Source: Molossus alvarezi (Eukaryota; Chordata; Mammalia; Chiroptera; Molossidae). From it: a stretch of DNA of 64,000 bases. Made by a program: the position numbers and the translations under genes. Below the pieces are notes generated by a model. It was not told the DNA's origin and did no database searches. It was given only the letters and a program-made list of their open reading frames with translations. This document shows positions 22,421 through 33,404 of the stretch, piece by piece (the stretch's first letter is position 1; each line of letters starts with the position of its first letter). The stretch covers positions 9,579,001 through 9,643,000 of the forward strand of contig CM073907.1 in the NCBI GenBank assembly GCA_037176705.1. Direction: 5' to 3'.

Positions 22421-24540
22421 CAGGCGACGCCTTTCCTCACCCACAGTATTTATGTGGCACCCACGGCACTTAGGAGAGCTTAGTTGTAGATGGGACATTA
22501 ATCTTCACTTGCTAAGAGATAGCCTGTCAGCATTTAGCCAGGGCTGTCTCATTCCCGGTCCCTCTCGGCTGAAATGTCCTCCCAGCGATCGGCCACTCCC
22601 CATCTGGCCCTGACGCAGGCTGTGTTGCGGGTCCACTCGCGACAGAGGCGAGGCCCGGGGATTAAACCGGAGGCCAGGTGAGCGCCTTGGAGAGGCCAAA
22701 ATCGACGTCAGTGACCGCCAGGCCTGGGGGCGCTCTAGAGGGTCCCCCACTAGCCCCAGCATTTCCCCTGGGGTACAAATCACAGCGAGGAGCTATTTTT
22801 AAAGCTAACGCCCTGGCTGGGAACTGAGGACAACTGTCTATGTCCCTATTACTGACCTCTAGGCTTCATTGGGGGGGTCCCTCTTTTACATGATTTCCTG
22901 TCTGGTTATTCTCCCCCTATCCCAATTAATTCCAAACAGTTCCCCCCTGTGGCCCAGATGCAGGAGACCAAAAGGCAGGGTTGCAATGAAGGGCTTTGAA
23001 ATAACAGGGAATTGAAATAGGTTCCTTTGCAGCAGGGCTCACTGCAGGGGCAGTTTCAACAAGGTGTCGCTTTAAGGCTTCAGGTGAGGCTGGTATCCGC
23101 CCCCTCCCCGCCCCCACCCTGGCCAGTTCCCCACCCCACTCTTCGTGCCATTTATTCTTCTAGCCCCCTCCTGCCTCTTCTTCCCCTTGCCCTCGATGAG
23201 AGTGATCAAGATAACTTCAGGACAAAAAGGGGGCCAAGAAATGGATATAGGGTTTGTAAGTGTTAAATAACTTTCCCAGTGTGCATCAAAGGAAGATTGC
23301 ATTTCATCAAGATCCGATTGAGCAGTGGCGCGATCCGGTGGGTTTGTCTCCGGTATTGTATTTATTGAACCTGCTGGGGGACAGTGCGCAGGGTGGCCTG
23401 CTCATGCTGACAAGAGCAGCCACAACACAAACTACCTCAGGTACCTTGATTGATCGTCCCCACCCCATAGCCCTCGGTTCGTAATTTAGCACAGCGGGTT
23501 GTGAGTTCCAGACTCAGTTTCAAGGGGGGAAAAAAACAATCCTGAGAGAGATTTCAATAAACAACTATCACCAAGAGACCCTTCTCCACCTGCCACCCCC
23601 AAATATTTGAAATACCTCCTGAGATGGTTCAGTGGGTATAATTACAGGGCACACAACCTTCATTTACCCTCGTTCCCCGAGTGCGGTCAGATTATTCATT
23701 TTAATTTGTGGTTGGACTAACATTCCCTGAACTGGGGTGAGGGGGTGACCATGGCAAAAATGTCAACTGGTGTGGGCTCCCCCCCCCTTTTTTATTCCTT
23801 TTTTGCTCTTTCTTTCAATAACAGGTTGTGGGATGAGGGTTCAGTAGGAAGACAGACAAAATGCTTCTTTGCAGTTTCCTGAGGTTGCATTGGGAGTGAA
23901 TTCATCAAGTCCTTAGGCAGAGGACTGGAATGTGACTCACCCCCATGGGGGAAGAAAGATTTTTTTTTTTACAAGTGACAAACTGTCCAGTGCGGGGAAC
24001 AAAATTCATAATATTTGTGTCTTTTCAAGTAAATTTTCCCAGTGATCTGGGTGCATCCTACAGGTTCTGAAACCTGTGGTTTAAAATTAGCATTAGCTAT
24101 GTCCCAGGACATTTCTATAAGGAAGGAAACTTTTCCTTGGCACAACATATTTTAACAAATGAGCACTTTATAAATACTATGTCTATATATATATTGCAAT
24201 AATACAATGGGATTTTTTCCTTTGCATCTTTTTGGATTACAATTATTCTGGCTAGCAAGGATTGCATGCATGTATGTGTATGTGTATGTGTAAAGGACAT
24301 TTCAAGTGTGTGTCCTTTTCCAGCAGTAGAAGCACCTTGAATCGTGCGGGTTGTTTTTACATGTGTCCTTCAGAAACTCTTGAGATGACTCTTGAAGCCT
24401 GGAAAAGCAGTCTGAGCGCTGGTATGTTTCTCTCTGTCCAGCGGAGTTTCATTTGGTCATTCTCGGTCAGATGGAAGGTCACTACCAAGGTGGTCACTTA
24501 GATACATCTATAATGCCGGGGCTTTAAATAAATGTTAAAT
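22421..24540. other. unique non-coding sequence beside CpG island 2
   Basis: SINE-free. Several stretches look constrained (for example 22440-22550 and 23270-23480, with CGCGATCCGGTGGG), but no gene is recognised. Confidence 0.4.
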
Positions 24541-24544
24541 ATGT

Positions 24545-24718
24545 CCAGCCGGTGTGGCTCAGTGGATTGAGCCTCGTGCCATGGACTGAGAGGTCCGGGT
24601 TCCATTCCTGGTCAGGGCACATTCCCCGGGGTTGCAGGCTTGATCCCCAGTAGGGGGCGTGCAGGAGGCAGTTGATCCATCTAAAACAATCAATAAAAAC
24701 ATATTAAAAAAATAAAAA
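24545..24718 (+). mobile_element. Ves SINE, older variant, lacking the CT block
   Basis: CAGCCGGTGTGGCTCAGTGG, GGACTGAGAGGTCCGGGTTCC, GTAGGGGGCGTGCAGGAGG, then directly CAATCAATAAAAAC. The usual GATGTTTCTCTCTC part is deleted. It ends the 11.7-kb SINE-poor block. Confidence 0.88.
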
Positions 24719-25620
24719 TCTTTATTTAAAAAAATATATATGAAATGCATAATTGTCGCCCCCCCCCCTTCCAATAAGTCAACACATCTAAAATTCTTAT
24801 CTACTGGGTTATGGCAATCATGGTACCAAATGAAAATTTTCTTCATTTATTCACTCATCTCATTCTTTAATCTTATTATGCACAAAGTACATCTTTTATC
24901 TTGATTGTGTGCTGTATAGTGGTCGGGAGGAAATTAACCGAGTGTGGTCCCTACTTCCCACCCCACTTAATAATTCCTTTGATCAAATATCCCTTACATT
25001 AGGGGCAGCTTAGGAAAACCCAGATGGTCGAGCCCTTTTTTACTAATATCACATTAAGCAACTTTATTTTTATCCCTAGATGTTGCTGTTTACGCTTAGA
25101 TGGTGTTCGGTGACAAAAACCAAAATATTTGCAAAGCTCCGGGAAAGACTTCTTTCTGCTGAGAAAACAGCTGTTATCAGACAATATCCAGGGAGAGAGA
25201 GAGAAAGGGCAGGCTGACAAAGAAAATATTTACCTCTGACTCGGTGGTGGGCAGGGACTACTAAGGCAGATCAGGCAAGGTGAAATAAAGGTCAGTTTTG
25301 TGGACAAAGTTACACATTTTAATCACTGAGCCAAGGAGTTCGGAAATACGATGTGAATCAATTTTCAGCCATTTTTCAAAATGTCTCAGAAATCATTGAT
25401 CTGCATTGAAAATACATTTTCAGAAGACTTTTACTCCCAGTTTTTTTTTAAAAAAATAAATACAATTTACATTATACTTAATCATGAAGAAAATACTTTC
25501 ACAGGTTGTCTCTTGGGGAGAAAAATCAATTGGGTGGGGTCTTATTTCTTTTCAAGGGGGCACTTTTACCATATTTAATAAATGCTCACACATGGACATA
25601 AATACAAGTGAGTTTCTTTG
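24719..25620. other. unique AT-rich sequence
   Basis: Nothing is recognised. Confidence 0.4.
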
Positions 25621-25621
25621 A

Positions 25622-25735
25622 AATCTGGCCACTTCCTGCCTGTGTGACCTTGGACAAGTGACTTGATTTCTCTGTGCCTCAGTTTCCTTATCATGTGAAA
25701 TGATAATTGTACATTGACACACTGAGAGCTCTCTT
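25622..25735 (+). repeat. MIR SINE fragment
   Basis: CACTTCCTGCCTGTGTGACC, TTGGACAAGTGACTTGATTT and CTGTGCCTCAGTTTCCTTAT are in MIR order on the plus strand. Confidence 0.85.
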
Positions 25736-25779
25736 TACACCTGCTGTTATTAACAGTCCATAACAGGAATTCATGTCTT

Positions 25780-25967
25780 TTTTTTTTTAATTGATTTTTT
25801 TAGAGAGATGGGAAGGGAGAGGGAGAGAGAAACGTTGCCCTGAGAGAGAATCATCCATCGCTGCCTCCCGCACGCCCCCTACTGGGCATGTGCCCTGACT
25901 GGGAATAGAACTGGGACCTCTCAGTCCATGGGCCAATGCTTAATCCACTGAGCCACACTGGCTGGCC
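25780..25967 (-). mobile_element. Ves SINE, older variant, minus strand
   Basis: Reverse-complement head CCACTGAGCCACACTGGCTGGCC at the right and poly-T at the left. TSD AGGAATTCATGTCTT at 25765-25779 and AGGAATTTAGTGTCTT at 25968-25983. Confidence 0.92.
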
Positions 25968-26141
25968 AGGAATTTAGTGTCTTATTAATGTTATTATTGA
26001 CAATGCCTTTTAGTTAAGGTAACCCCAAAAATTGTGACCAGACTCCAAAACTTAAACTCTTTGTGACTTAAACAGCTAAGTGACTGGCTGTCCACTCTGT
26101 TTCCTAAGGAGGTCAGCATGCTTCTCTTCCTCATTTTGTCT

Positions 26142-26375
26142 TTTTTTTTTTTAATTTTACTTAAAAAATTTTTTTAAATTGATTTTAGAGAGAGAGGAAG
26201 GGAAAGGGAGAAAGAGAGATAGAAACATCGATGAGAAAGAACATTGATTGGCCGCCTCCTGCATGCCCCCCCCGGGGATCGGGCCCACAACCTGGGCATG
26301 TGCCCTGACCGGGAATTGAACCGGGACCTCTTGGTGCCTGGGTTGACGCTCAACCACTGAGCCACACCAGCCAGG
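26142..26375 (-). mobile_element. Ves SINE, type A, minus strand
   Basis: Perfect 12-bp TSD CTCATTTTGTCT at 26130-26141 and 26376-26387. The A tail is long and partly interrupted. Confidence 0.95.
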
Positions 26376-26387
26376 CTCATTTTGTCT

Positions 26388-28210
26388 AAAGTACCTCAGT
26401 CCTTCATATCCTATTTTAACATCCTCTGGGTTTCCTGATACACTTAACATATGGCCACTTTCCCCCATCAGACTGTTTAAATTTATTTTGAAAAGAAAGA
26501 GATGTTCCTTGATAGTATGTTAGGTTATTGATTCAAACATGAGGATCTTTGTGTGAAAATGAATGGAATTCAAGAACGGTTTTCTGAGTTGACTTTTCCA
26601 TAGGTTGACTTCTCAAATGAAGGCAAAACCAATTTCAATTGATGACAGTATCACCATGATCCTGATGAAGGGATTAGTTTCCTTTTTGCTTTGGTGGTGG
26701 TCTGTTGCCACTTTAGATGATGAGTTGAGATGAGAGCAAGTGAAGCCAGAATGCTTGAAAGACAGCTACAGTACCCCCTTCTTTCTAGGTCACCCAACAG
26801 AGGTAGACCATATGACTTGCATGGATTACCATTAGATCTCAGAACCTGAGGGCCCATAGTTTTCACGTATGTTCCTCCCCAAACTAAATCATACGAACAA
26901 GCCCGGACAAAAAGCTGGTGTTTTCTTCTATGTGTTAACATTGACCTTGCCACTCTGAACACATTTCTCATCTCTTTAAATCAGTGTTTCGTGTCCTCAT
27001 TTATATATTTCCTTTTCAATCTGTGCCATGTGGTAAGACAATGTGTTTCTACCCATAAGCCCCAAATCTATGAGGCTCTGAGATGCTGGGTAACAGCCCT
27101 TAAGTAAATAGACATTTTAACTCGCTGTCCTCTTAGAGGTTAGGGTTTCAAAAAACGGGCATGTGTTTGCTCATCTGCTAAGAAATGTCCTTCTAAGTAT
27201 CACCTGTCATTGCTCCATTTGAGAAGAAAAGTCAACCTCAGGTGTTTTGACTCAGTTCCACAGCAGTATCATGTTAAAATGTTCATTCATTCCTTCAGAT
27301 CAGGGGAAAGTGTCTTTTGTAAAATATCCATAACATCCATGATTGTCCCATAGACCTGGCATGAACCTTTGACTTTCTCATAATTGTACAAATAATCCCT
27401 TGAAAGTTTCCTAAAATAAACAAAGATATTAGAATATCCCCAGAAAAGAAAGTATACACCTTGGTGGCCTGTGGCTTCCTATAGGTGGGTGCGGAGATTT
27501 TACCCAATATTGTGGCTCGCCTTGAACTCACATATAAATTCTCTTTTAACACATGGCTCCCTTTGGGATGTGCAAATAGTTCAACTAGTTGACACAGTTC
27601 TTTGTTTTCTTCCTTCCTTTTAAGCACAGCCCTTAAGTAAGCAGACGCTTTAAGTCGCCGGTCCAATTAGACAGCTTTTTCTTTATGACCGTTTCTTAGT
27701 GCGGCTATCAAAAATAAGATAATGTCCAAGATCAGGGACCTACCTAATCAGCTTTCTAACTGAGTTTAAAGAGTCTAGAAGCCGTTTCAAGGGAGCCCTG
27801 GTGATGCGTGTGGGCAATGCTGTTTGCTGTGCCATAGTTTGATGGAGGGGGTAATGTGTTTGCTAGATAAGGAGAAAGGGTCCGGCCAAAGACAGCCAGG
27901 CTTGTGTGATAAACCCTGACACGTGTGGCCATTTTTCACACACATGAAAGAGGCTGGGAACCCCCAAGGAAAATAGAGGTGTCCACTCCAACAAAGCCAT
28001 GTTTATCAAGACCAAAAAGGTAAATAAAGAAAACAGGCATCTTTTAGTCTCTTAAATGAATGAGCTCTGGTGCTTATCATCAGACTGAAAAGTGGGAGAA
28101 AATCCAAGTCTGTTTTTTGTTGTTATTTGATGTGAAAGGTAAGTTATTTAAGGCGCTGGGAAGACAGGTGTTTGGTTGGGCTGTCTTGAGGCAGACTGGA
28201 GTTCTGTATG
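26388..28210. other. unique non-coding sequence
   Basis: No gene is recognised. The minus frame 27295-27666 (123 codons) has no domain I know. Confidence 0.45.
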
Positions 28211-28240
28211 AAGTTCAACTTTTTTTGGCCAACTTGGAAC

Positions 28241-28481
28241 ATTTTATTTATTTATTATTTTAAAAAATTTTTCTTTTCTCTATTGATTTTTAGAGAGAGA
28301 AGAAGGAAGAGGGAGAGAGAGATAGAAACATTAATGACAGAGAACATGGATTGGCTGCCTCCTGCATGCCCTCTACTGAAATTCGGGCCCATAACCTGGG
28401 TGTGTGCCCTGACTGGGAATCGAACCGGTGACCTCTTGGTGCATGGGTCGATGTGCAACCACTGAGCCACACCAGCTGGGC
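28241..28481 (-). mobile_element. Ves SINE, type A, minus strand
   Basis: Right end CCACTGAGCCACACCAGCTGGGC. Flanks AAGTTCAACTTTT (28211-28223) and AAATTCAACTTTT (28483-28495) look like a TSD, but about 20-30 bp of unexplained sequence (TTGGCCAACTTGGAAC...) lies between the left copy and the T-rich tail. Confidence 0.88.
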
Positions 28482-28696
28482 AAAATTCAACTTTTATAAG
28501 GCCGATCTGCTTGGACATAAGATGAGAACCCATTTGGAAATCGGTGTTAATATCCATGCTGACATTCTTTGTTAAGTGATCTATAGCCTGAAAACAGACG
28601 AATAATAAAAATATGCCACCTGGCATCTACTTATGGTTCATTCTAAAGACCAGTGAAAACAATTTTTGATATAAAAAATATATATACATATATATA

Positions 28697-28789
28697 TTTT
28701 TTTGTGGTACGAGTCCCTAGCAGGAACTGAACCTGGGACTCTCTGGTCCGCAGGCCGACACTGGACCGCTGAGCCAAACTGGCCAGGGC
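28697..28789 (-). mobile_element. second head-only SINE, minus strand
   Basis: The type B head alone: ...GGTACGAGTCCCTAGCAGG at its tail side, CTGAGCCAAACTGGCCAGGGC at the head side, and T/A-rich DNA right after GTAC. Short direct repeat TATAAAAAA flanks it. The break is at almost the same internal position as in the 12735 copy. Confidence 0.82.
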
Positions 28790-29820
28790 TATAAAAAAAT
28801 GTTTTAAAATAAAGTAGCTTTATAATCTAGAATGATAAAAAAATGCTGGACATGAACTATTGACTGTTTTCTAAGAATTTCTCATTTCTAGAAAAAATGA
28901 TGGGAAAAATATCAGGTAGTTTCATGAAATAGAGCCATCTCTCAAAATAAGAATTTAAATTATACACACACACACACATATATATTTATATTTTTTCTTT
29001 ATATATATAAGAAGAAAATTGGGGACTCAATGTTTATACTGTGATCACTTGAAGTTAATTTAGAAAAAAATATCAACTCTAAATTAATATCCTATGAACA
29101 TTTTCTATATTTTTCTCCTTAGAAAAATACTTTTCTGATTTCTTATTGTTCTAACTAAAAAGTATTTGAGAAAGTGAAGAATTACTTCCAAAAGATTAGT
29201 TCATCCATAGAACATTTTAAAATATAACCACTTGAATCTCTGGAAATGTGTTCCTTCTATATATTAATTATTTGAAATATTTTTATGCCTTAGTGTTAAT
29301 AATCTATGAGTGTAGAGTTTTAGATGAATTTAATGTCAACTAGGGATTAATGTGAATTAATTAAATTGACTGTATCTACTTTAATGAGAAATAGGGATTT
29401 AGTTTCAATACTGATGATCTTAATAAAGCTCTCTACTTAACTGTATTTTCTCAACATTAGGAATTATTTTTATTAGAAGGTGAATTAATTTAATAATAGC
29501 AGAACAGGAAATAAATTAAGTGACTGCAAACTGACTTTGTTATTGTTATTCAGGTTGCGTAATCAAACCAAGTAATTTTCAATTAAAATGGAATTAATTT
29601 GTGTAATCTATTTAAAAACAAAAACATAACTCGCAGTTCACATTGAATTTTCTTTGGAAATAGCCATTCCACAGAATTTAAGACCATGTCTACAATGTCA
29701 GGTAAATGTCTAACATATTGGACTCCTTTCTCCAAACAGCAACAAGTCACATCTTACAAAGGCATCTCCGAAAACACTATGTCCTAAGAGATGTTGTACC
29801 ATAGATAAATAGGTGTTTAG
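28790..29820. other. AT-rich unique block, possibly constrained
   Basis: No repeat besides a short (CA)n near 28962. Rich in AATTAA and TAATTA cores, for example 29330-29360 and 29560-29620 (GTTGCGTAATCAAACC). The texture resembles conserved non-coding DNA in gene deserts; this was not tested. Confidence 0.4.
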
Positions 29821-29864
29821 TTGAAACAATACCATCAGGTATTGTTTCAAATTAATACCTGATG
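29821..29864. other. two overlapping, mutually exclusive hairpins
   Basis: TTGAAACAATACC (29821-29833) and GGTATTGTTTCAA (29838-29850) form a perfect 13-bp stem with loop ATCA. CATCAGGTATT (29833-29843) and AATACCTGATG (29854-29864) form a perfect 11-bp stem using the same middle strand. No repeat family was recognised. Confidence 0.8.
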
Positions 29865-30027
29865 CATTAATATCTAAGGCATTCAGGTAATGCTTCAGAT
29901 TAATTATTTTAAAATAAGTGGACAACCATGTTCTTCATCTCCTGCAACATGGAAGTCCTCTTTTGGTCTTTTATTTCATTTGTTTGAAAGCTCTGCAAAT
30001 GTGATTGGTTGAAACATAGAGATGAGT
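29865..30027. other. unique AT-rich sequence
   Basis: GCATTCAGGTAATGC near 29879 is a further short imperfect palindrome. Nothing else is seen. Confidence 0.35.
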
Positions 30028-30238
30028 CTGGCTGGTGTAGCTCAGTGGTTGAGTGTAGACCCTTGCACCAAGCAAGAGGTTGCTGATTCAATTCCCGGTG
30101 GGGGTACATGCCCAGGTTGTGGGCCTGATCCCCAGTGGGGGGCGTGCAGGAGGTGGCCAGTCGATGTTCTCTCTCATCAATGTTTCTATCTCTTTCTTCC
30201 TCTCTCTCTAATATCAATGAAGAAAAAAATAAAAATAA
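30028..30238 (+). mobile_element. Ves SINE, type A
   Basis: GGCTGGTGTAGCTCAGTGG head, B-box AATTCCCGGTGGG, tail ATATCAATGAAG. No confident TSD. Confidence 0.9.
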
Positions 30239-30426
30239 GCCAAATGAGGTTTTTTTTTACTCCCCCCAAAAAGATAGTATCAAACACAATACAAATCAAA
30301 GTGTTGTGATTCCTCCAGCTTGTTCAAGTTTGGGCTTTGTTGTCTGGCTTACCCATAATCCTTTCGGCTTCTTCTAGTTCTAGACCCTCCCCCCCCTCCC
30401 CCACCTATTTTCCTGAGGAGTCATTT

Positions 30427-30648
30427 AAAAAAATTTTTTTTTCTTTATTGACTTTAGAGAGATAGGAAGTAAGAAGGAAAGAGAGATAGAAACATCGATG
30501 AGAGAGAACATCGATTGGCCACCTCCTACCTGACCCCCACAGGGGATTTGGCCCACAACCTGGGCATGTGCCCTGACCAGGAATCAAATCGGTGACCTCT
30601 TGGTGCCTGGGTCGATGCTCAGTCACTGAGCTATACCAGCTGGGCAGC
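30427..30648 (-). mobile_element. Ves SINE, type A, minus strand
   Basis: TSD AGTCATTT at 30419-30426 and 30649-30656. It sits at the edge of the L1-derived segment that follows, in the L1's A-tail flank. Confidence 0.92.
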
Positions 30649-30656
30649 AGTCATTT

Positions 30657-31905
30657 TTTAAAATTTATTTTTGTTACAGATGTTTCTCCTGCCCCCCCCC
30701 ACACACACATAGATACCCTCCTCCCAACCCCCCCCCCCCCGCATTGTTGTCTGTGTCCATTGGTTACACATGCATATAAGTTCTTTGGTTTATCTCTTCC
30801 CTCCCCGGCCCCCTCCTCTGAGGTTTGTCAGTCTGATCCCTACTCCTTTCTATGTCTCTGGGTCTATTTTGTTCATTATATTCCACAAATATTTCTTCTT
30901 CTGTTTAACTCTCTTTTTCTTTCATTTGAGATTGTTTCTTTGTTTCACCATCTTGGCTGTCCGGGTGGGTTTTGGAGCCTGCCAAATTTCCCTATGGGTG
31001 TCGGTGTTCGCTGGTTGTGGCTCCCTCTCCTGGGTTTGGATGAGTGTGGGAGGACCCAGGTTAAAGATCACTGTCAAGTCTCCCTTTCCCGGGTACATGT
31101 GCAGGCCAATCAAAGGTTCAGTTATCAACTAGCTTTTGCCTGCAGGCTCAGTCTCGGGGACTTGATGAGCCTGAGGTTGTAGCCGAATAAAAAATCCCAC
31201 AGGTGTTCAGGGTCAGAGGCTTTCCAGCGGGTGGGGCACTTGCTTGCTGTCAGACTCCATAGGTTAACGAGCCTCAGTGTGCATGTCTCTGGCCTTGGCA
31301 GGTGGTGTTAATTCCTGAGGGAGGGGCCGTTGCTTCTCCCGGGGGCTTCTGGGAAGGAGCTCTTGGAGTAAGATAACTTCTGTCCCGTGGAGGAGTGACT
31401 GCCAGTGTCCTTCTGTCCAGCTCTTAGCTCTCTCCTGAGCTGGGAGCCCCCGACTCTCTCCACATGGCTCCAGTCCAGTCCTCCCTCCCACTGCCGGAGC
31501 CCAAGGTGAGTGGTTGTAGCTAATTTTATGCTCTGCCCTTTTCCCACTCGTGCCTTCCTTGCAGGACAAACCTCTGCTCTGGTGAGTTCAGCCAGGTGTC
31601 ATGTGGGTGTCCTTCCCTGTCGCCGAACTCTGTGCTGTGGGGCCGGCATGGGGTGTCCACCCAAGGGATCTGCTCACAGCTAAAACAGCCCTCAGCTGCT
31701 GTCCATGGGCTCCCAGCCTGTCCCGTGCGCCTCTGCAGTTCCTAACATGCTCCATTTGGTGTCCCCTCCCCCTCCCGGGTTGTAGGTTTCTGTTGTTGTT
31801 TTTTTTTTCCTGATGATTTGTCTTTATTTTTGTTGTAAATCCAGTTTGGTCCCGGGAGATGCTCTGTGTAGCTTCCTTTCACTCCGCCGCCAGTTTTCGA
31901 GTTCC
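30657..31905 (-). mobile_element. LINE-1 lacking both ORFs: 5' UTR joined to 3' UTR, minus strand
   Basis: Read on the minus strand, it starts near 31905 with CTGGCGGCGGAGTGAAAGG and ATTTACAACAAAAATAAAG, as a mammalian L1 5' UTR does. It runs about 950 bp to GCCAAGATGGTGAAACAAAG and CAATCTCAAATGAAAGAAAA, which is the ORF1 start. Near 30910 it switches to L1 3' UTR (GTGGAATATAATGAAC, AATAGACCCAGAGACATAG, CTTATATGCATGTG, G-rich run, ACATCTGTAACAAAAATAAA) and an A tail. All of ORF2 and nearly all of ORF1 are missing. No coding capacity remains. Confidence 0.75.
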
Positions 31906-31959
31906 CAGAAAGTAGAAGCTTTTAAGGAGTTTTGATTTGCCACAAAGAATAGCAAGGCA

Positions 31960-32209
31960 GCCCTGGCCGGTTTGGCTCAGCGGTTAGAGCGTCGGCCTGC
32001 GGTCCGGAGAGACCCGGGTTCGGTTCCTGCTAAGGGCACGTACCTCGGTTGCAGTTTGTCCCCGGCCCTGGTCGGTCGTGCGGGTGGCAGCCACTCGATG
32101 TGTCCCTTCACGTCGACGTTTCTCTCTCTCTCTCCCTTCCTCTCTCTCCCTCCCACTCTATCTGTTCAAAAAAATGGAAGGATATCCTCGGGTGAGGAAA
32201 AAAACAAAA
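31960..32209 (+). mobile_element. Ves-like SINE, type B, young-looking
   Basis: Near-ideal type B copy: GCCCTGGCCGGTTTGGCTCAG, B-box GGTTCGGTTCC, tail ATATCCTCGGGTGAGGA. TSD AAAGAATAGCAAGGCA at 31944-31959 and AAAGAATAACAAGGCA at 32210-32225, with one mismatch. Confidence 0.95.
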
Positions 32210-32225
32210 AAAGAATAACAAGGCA

Positions 32226-32530
32226 GTGTCTTGCCTGTCCCATCTGACCTTCCCAGGGAGTCATTTCTGTTTCACGATTTGTGCCTGGGCTTTGGTGGAC
32301 CTGCCCCTTCATAGTTCCTGCCTTGGCAGCTGGTCCAGGGCTTGGCAAGGGGTCCACAGACCCAATCAAAACTTGTATCGGCTGCTATCAGGTTTGGTTT
32401 TCAGCAAAAGACTTTAAAATGAGGGTAGCTTAAACAAGGTGCATTTTATTCCTCTCTCGTGGGAAACACCCAGAGGTAGCCTGGTGAGGACTGACACACT
32501 AGCTTTGTTGAAGATCTCTAAAAAAAAAAA
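32226..32530. other. unique non-coding sequence
   Basis: Nothing is recognised apart from an A16 run at its right end. Confidence 0.4.
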
Positions 32531-32535
32531 AAAAA

Positions 32536-33310
32536 ATTGACATGCTGATTCTAAAAGTGATATAAAAATGCAAAGGATCTAGATGAGCCAAGAACGTTTT
32601 GTACAAGAAGAATAGATTTCCACACTTACGGTAACATTATAATAATGAAGCAAGCGATAAGGTGAAGGAATAGACCACTGGCACAAAACAGAGTCTAGAA
32701 ATAGTCCAACACATGCAGTCAGTTAATTTTCAACAAAGATACAAAACAATTCAGTGGACAAAAAGGAAAGTGTTTTCTGGAAGTGGCTCTGGAACAAGTC
32801 AAGTAAAGAATATGGTAGCTACATTTGTTACACTGTGCACAAACTATAATTCCCGATAAATTATGGACCTAAAGCAAAAGCAAGAATTATAAGCATCCAG
32901 AAAAGGAAAAAAGGGGGACTATCTTTAAGGATATGGAGTAACCAAAAATTCCACATGATATTTAAGCTTTGTTAGAAAGATAATTAAGTCCGGCCAGTGT
33001 GGCTCACTGTTTGTGCATCGACCAATGCACCGAGGTCGCTGGTTTGATTCCTGGTCAAGGTACAAGCCCAGGTTGTGGGCCCGATCCCCAGTGGAGGGCA
33101 TGCAGGAGGAGGCCAGTTGATGTTCTCTCTCATCGATATTTCTGTCTTTCTCTCCCTCTTACTTCCTCTCTTTCTCTAAAAAAAAAATCAATAAAGGAAG
33201 AAAAGAAAATAAAAAAAGGATAATTAAGTATAAAAAGATAAATTGCCTCACCTAAATATAAGTCCTATCTATCAAAAGCCATTTAAGAATATGAACAGGA
33301 TTTGCCTTTG
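32536..33310 (+). pseudogene. old LINE-1 ORF2 fragment, split by a SINE
   Basis: AATTGACATGCTGATTCTAA, ATGCAAAGGATCTAGATGAG, GAATAGACCACTGGCACA, GTCAGTTAATTTTCAACAAAG and CTATCAAAAGCCATTTAAG follow the order of the 3' half of L1 ORF2. Many stops and indels are present. A type A SINE (32990-33218) interrupts it. Confidence 0.75.
32990..33218 (+). mobile_element. Ves SINE, type A, nested in L1 ORF2
   Basis: CCGGCCAGTGTGGCTCACTG head and AAAAATCAATAAAGG tail. Perfect 11-bp TSD GATAATTAAGT at 32979-32989 and 33219-33229. Confidence 0.95.
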
Positions 33311-33404
33311 TCTCCAATTTCACAAACTTCAGTATAATTTGGAGTCTTTAATATTTAGCAAAATGATAGTTATTTTGACCATCGCTTTGAAAAGGTATGG
33401 TTTA

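Noticed and set aside
29821..29864. MicroRNA precursor
   Set aside because: The stems are only 13 and 11 bp, shorter than a usual pre-miRNA stem. Kept as a structural observation without that claim.
30592..31182. 196-codon plus frame
   Set aside because: It runs across the end of a SINE and the antisense strand of an L1 remnant.
31960..32050. tRNA gene suggested by A-box and B-box
   Set aside because: These are promoter boxes of SINE heads. No copy has the cloverleaf pairing of a functional tRNA, and each continues into a SINE body or A tail.
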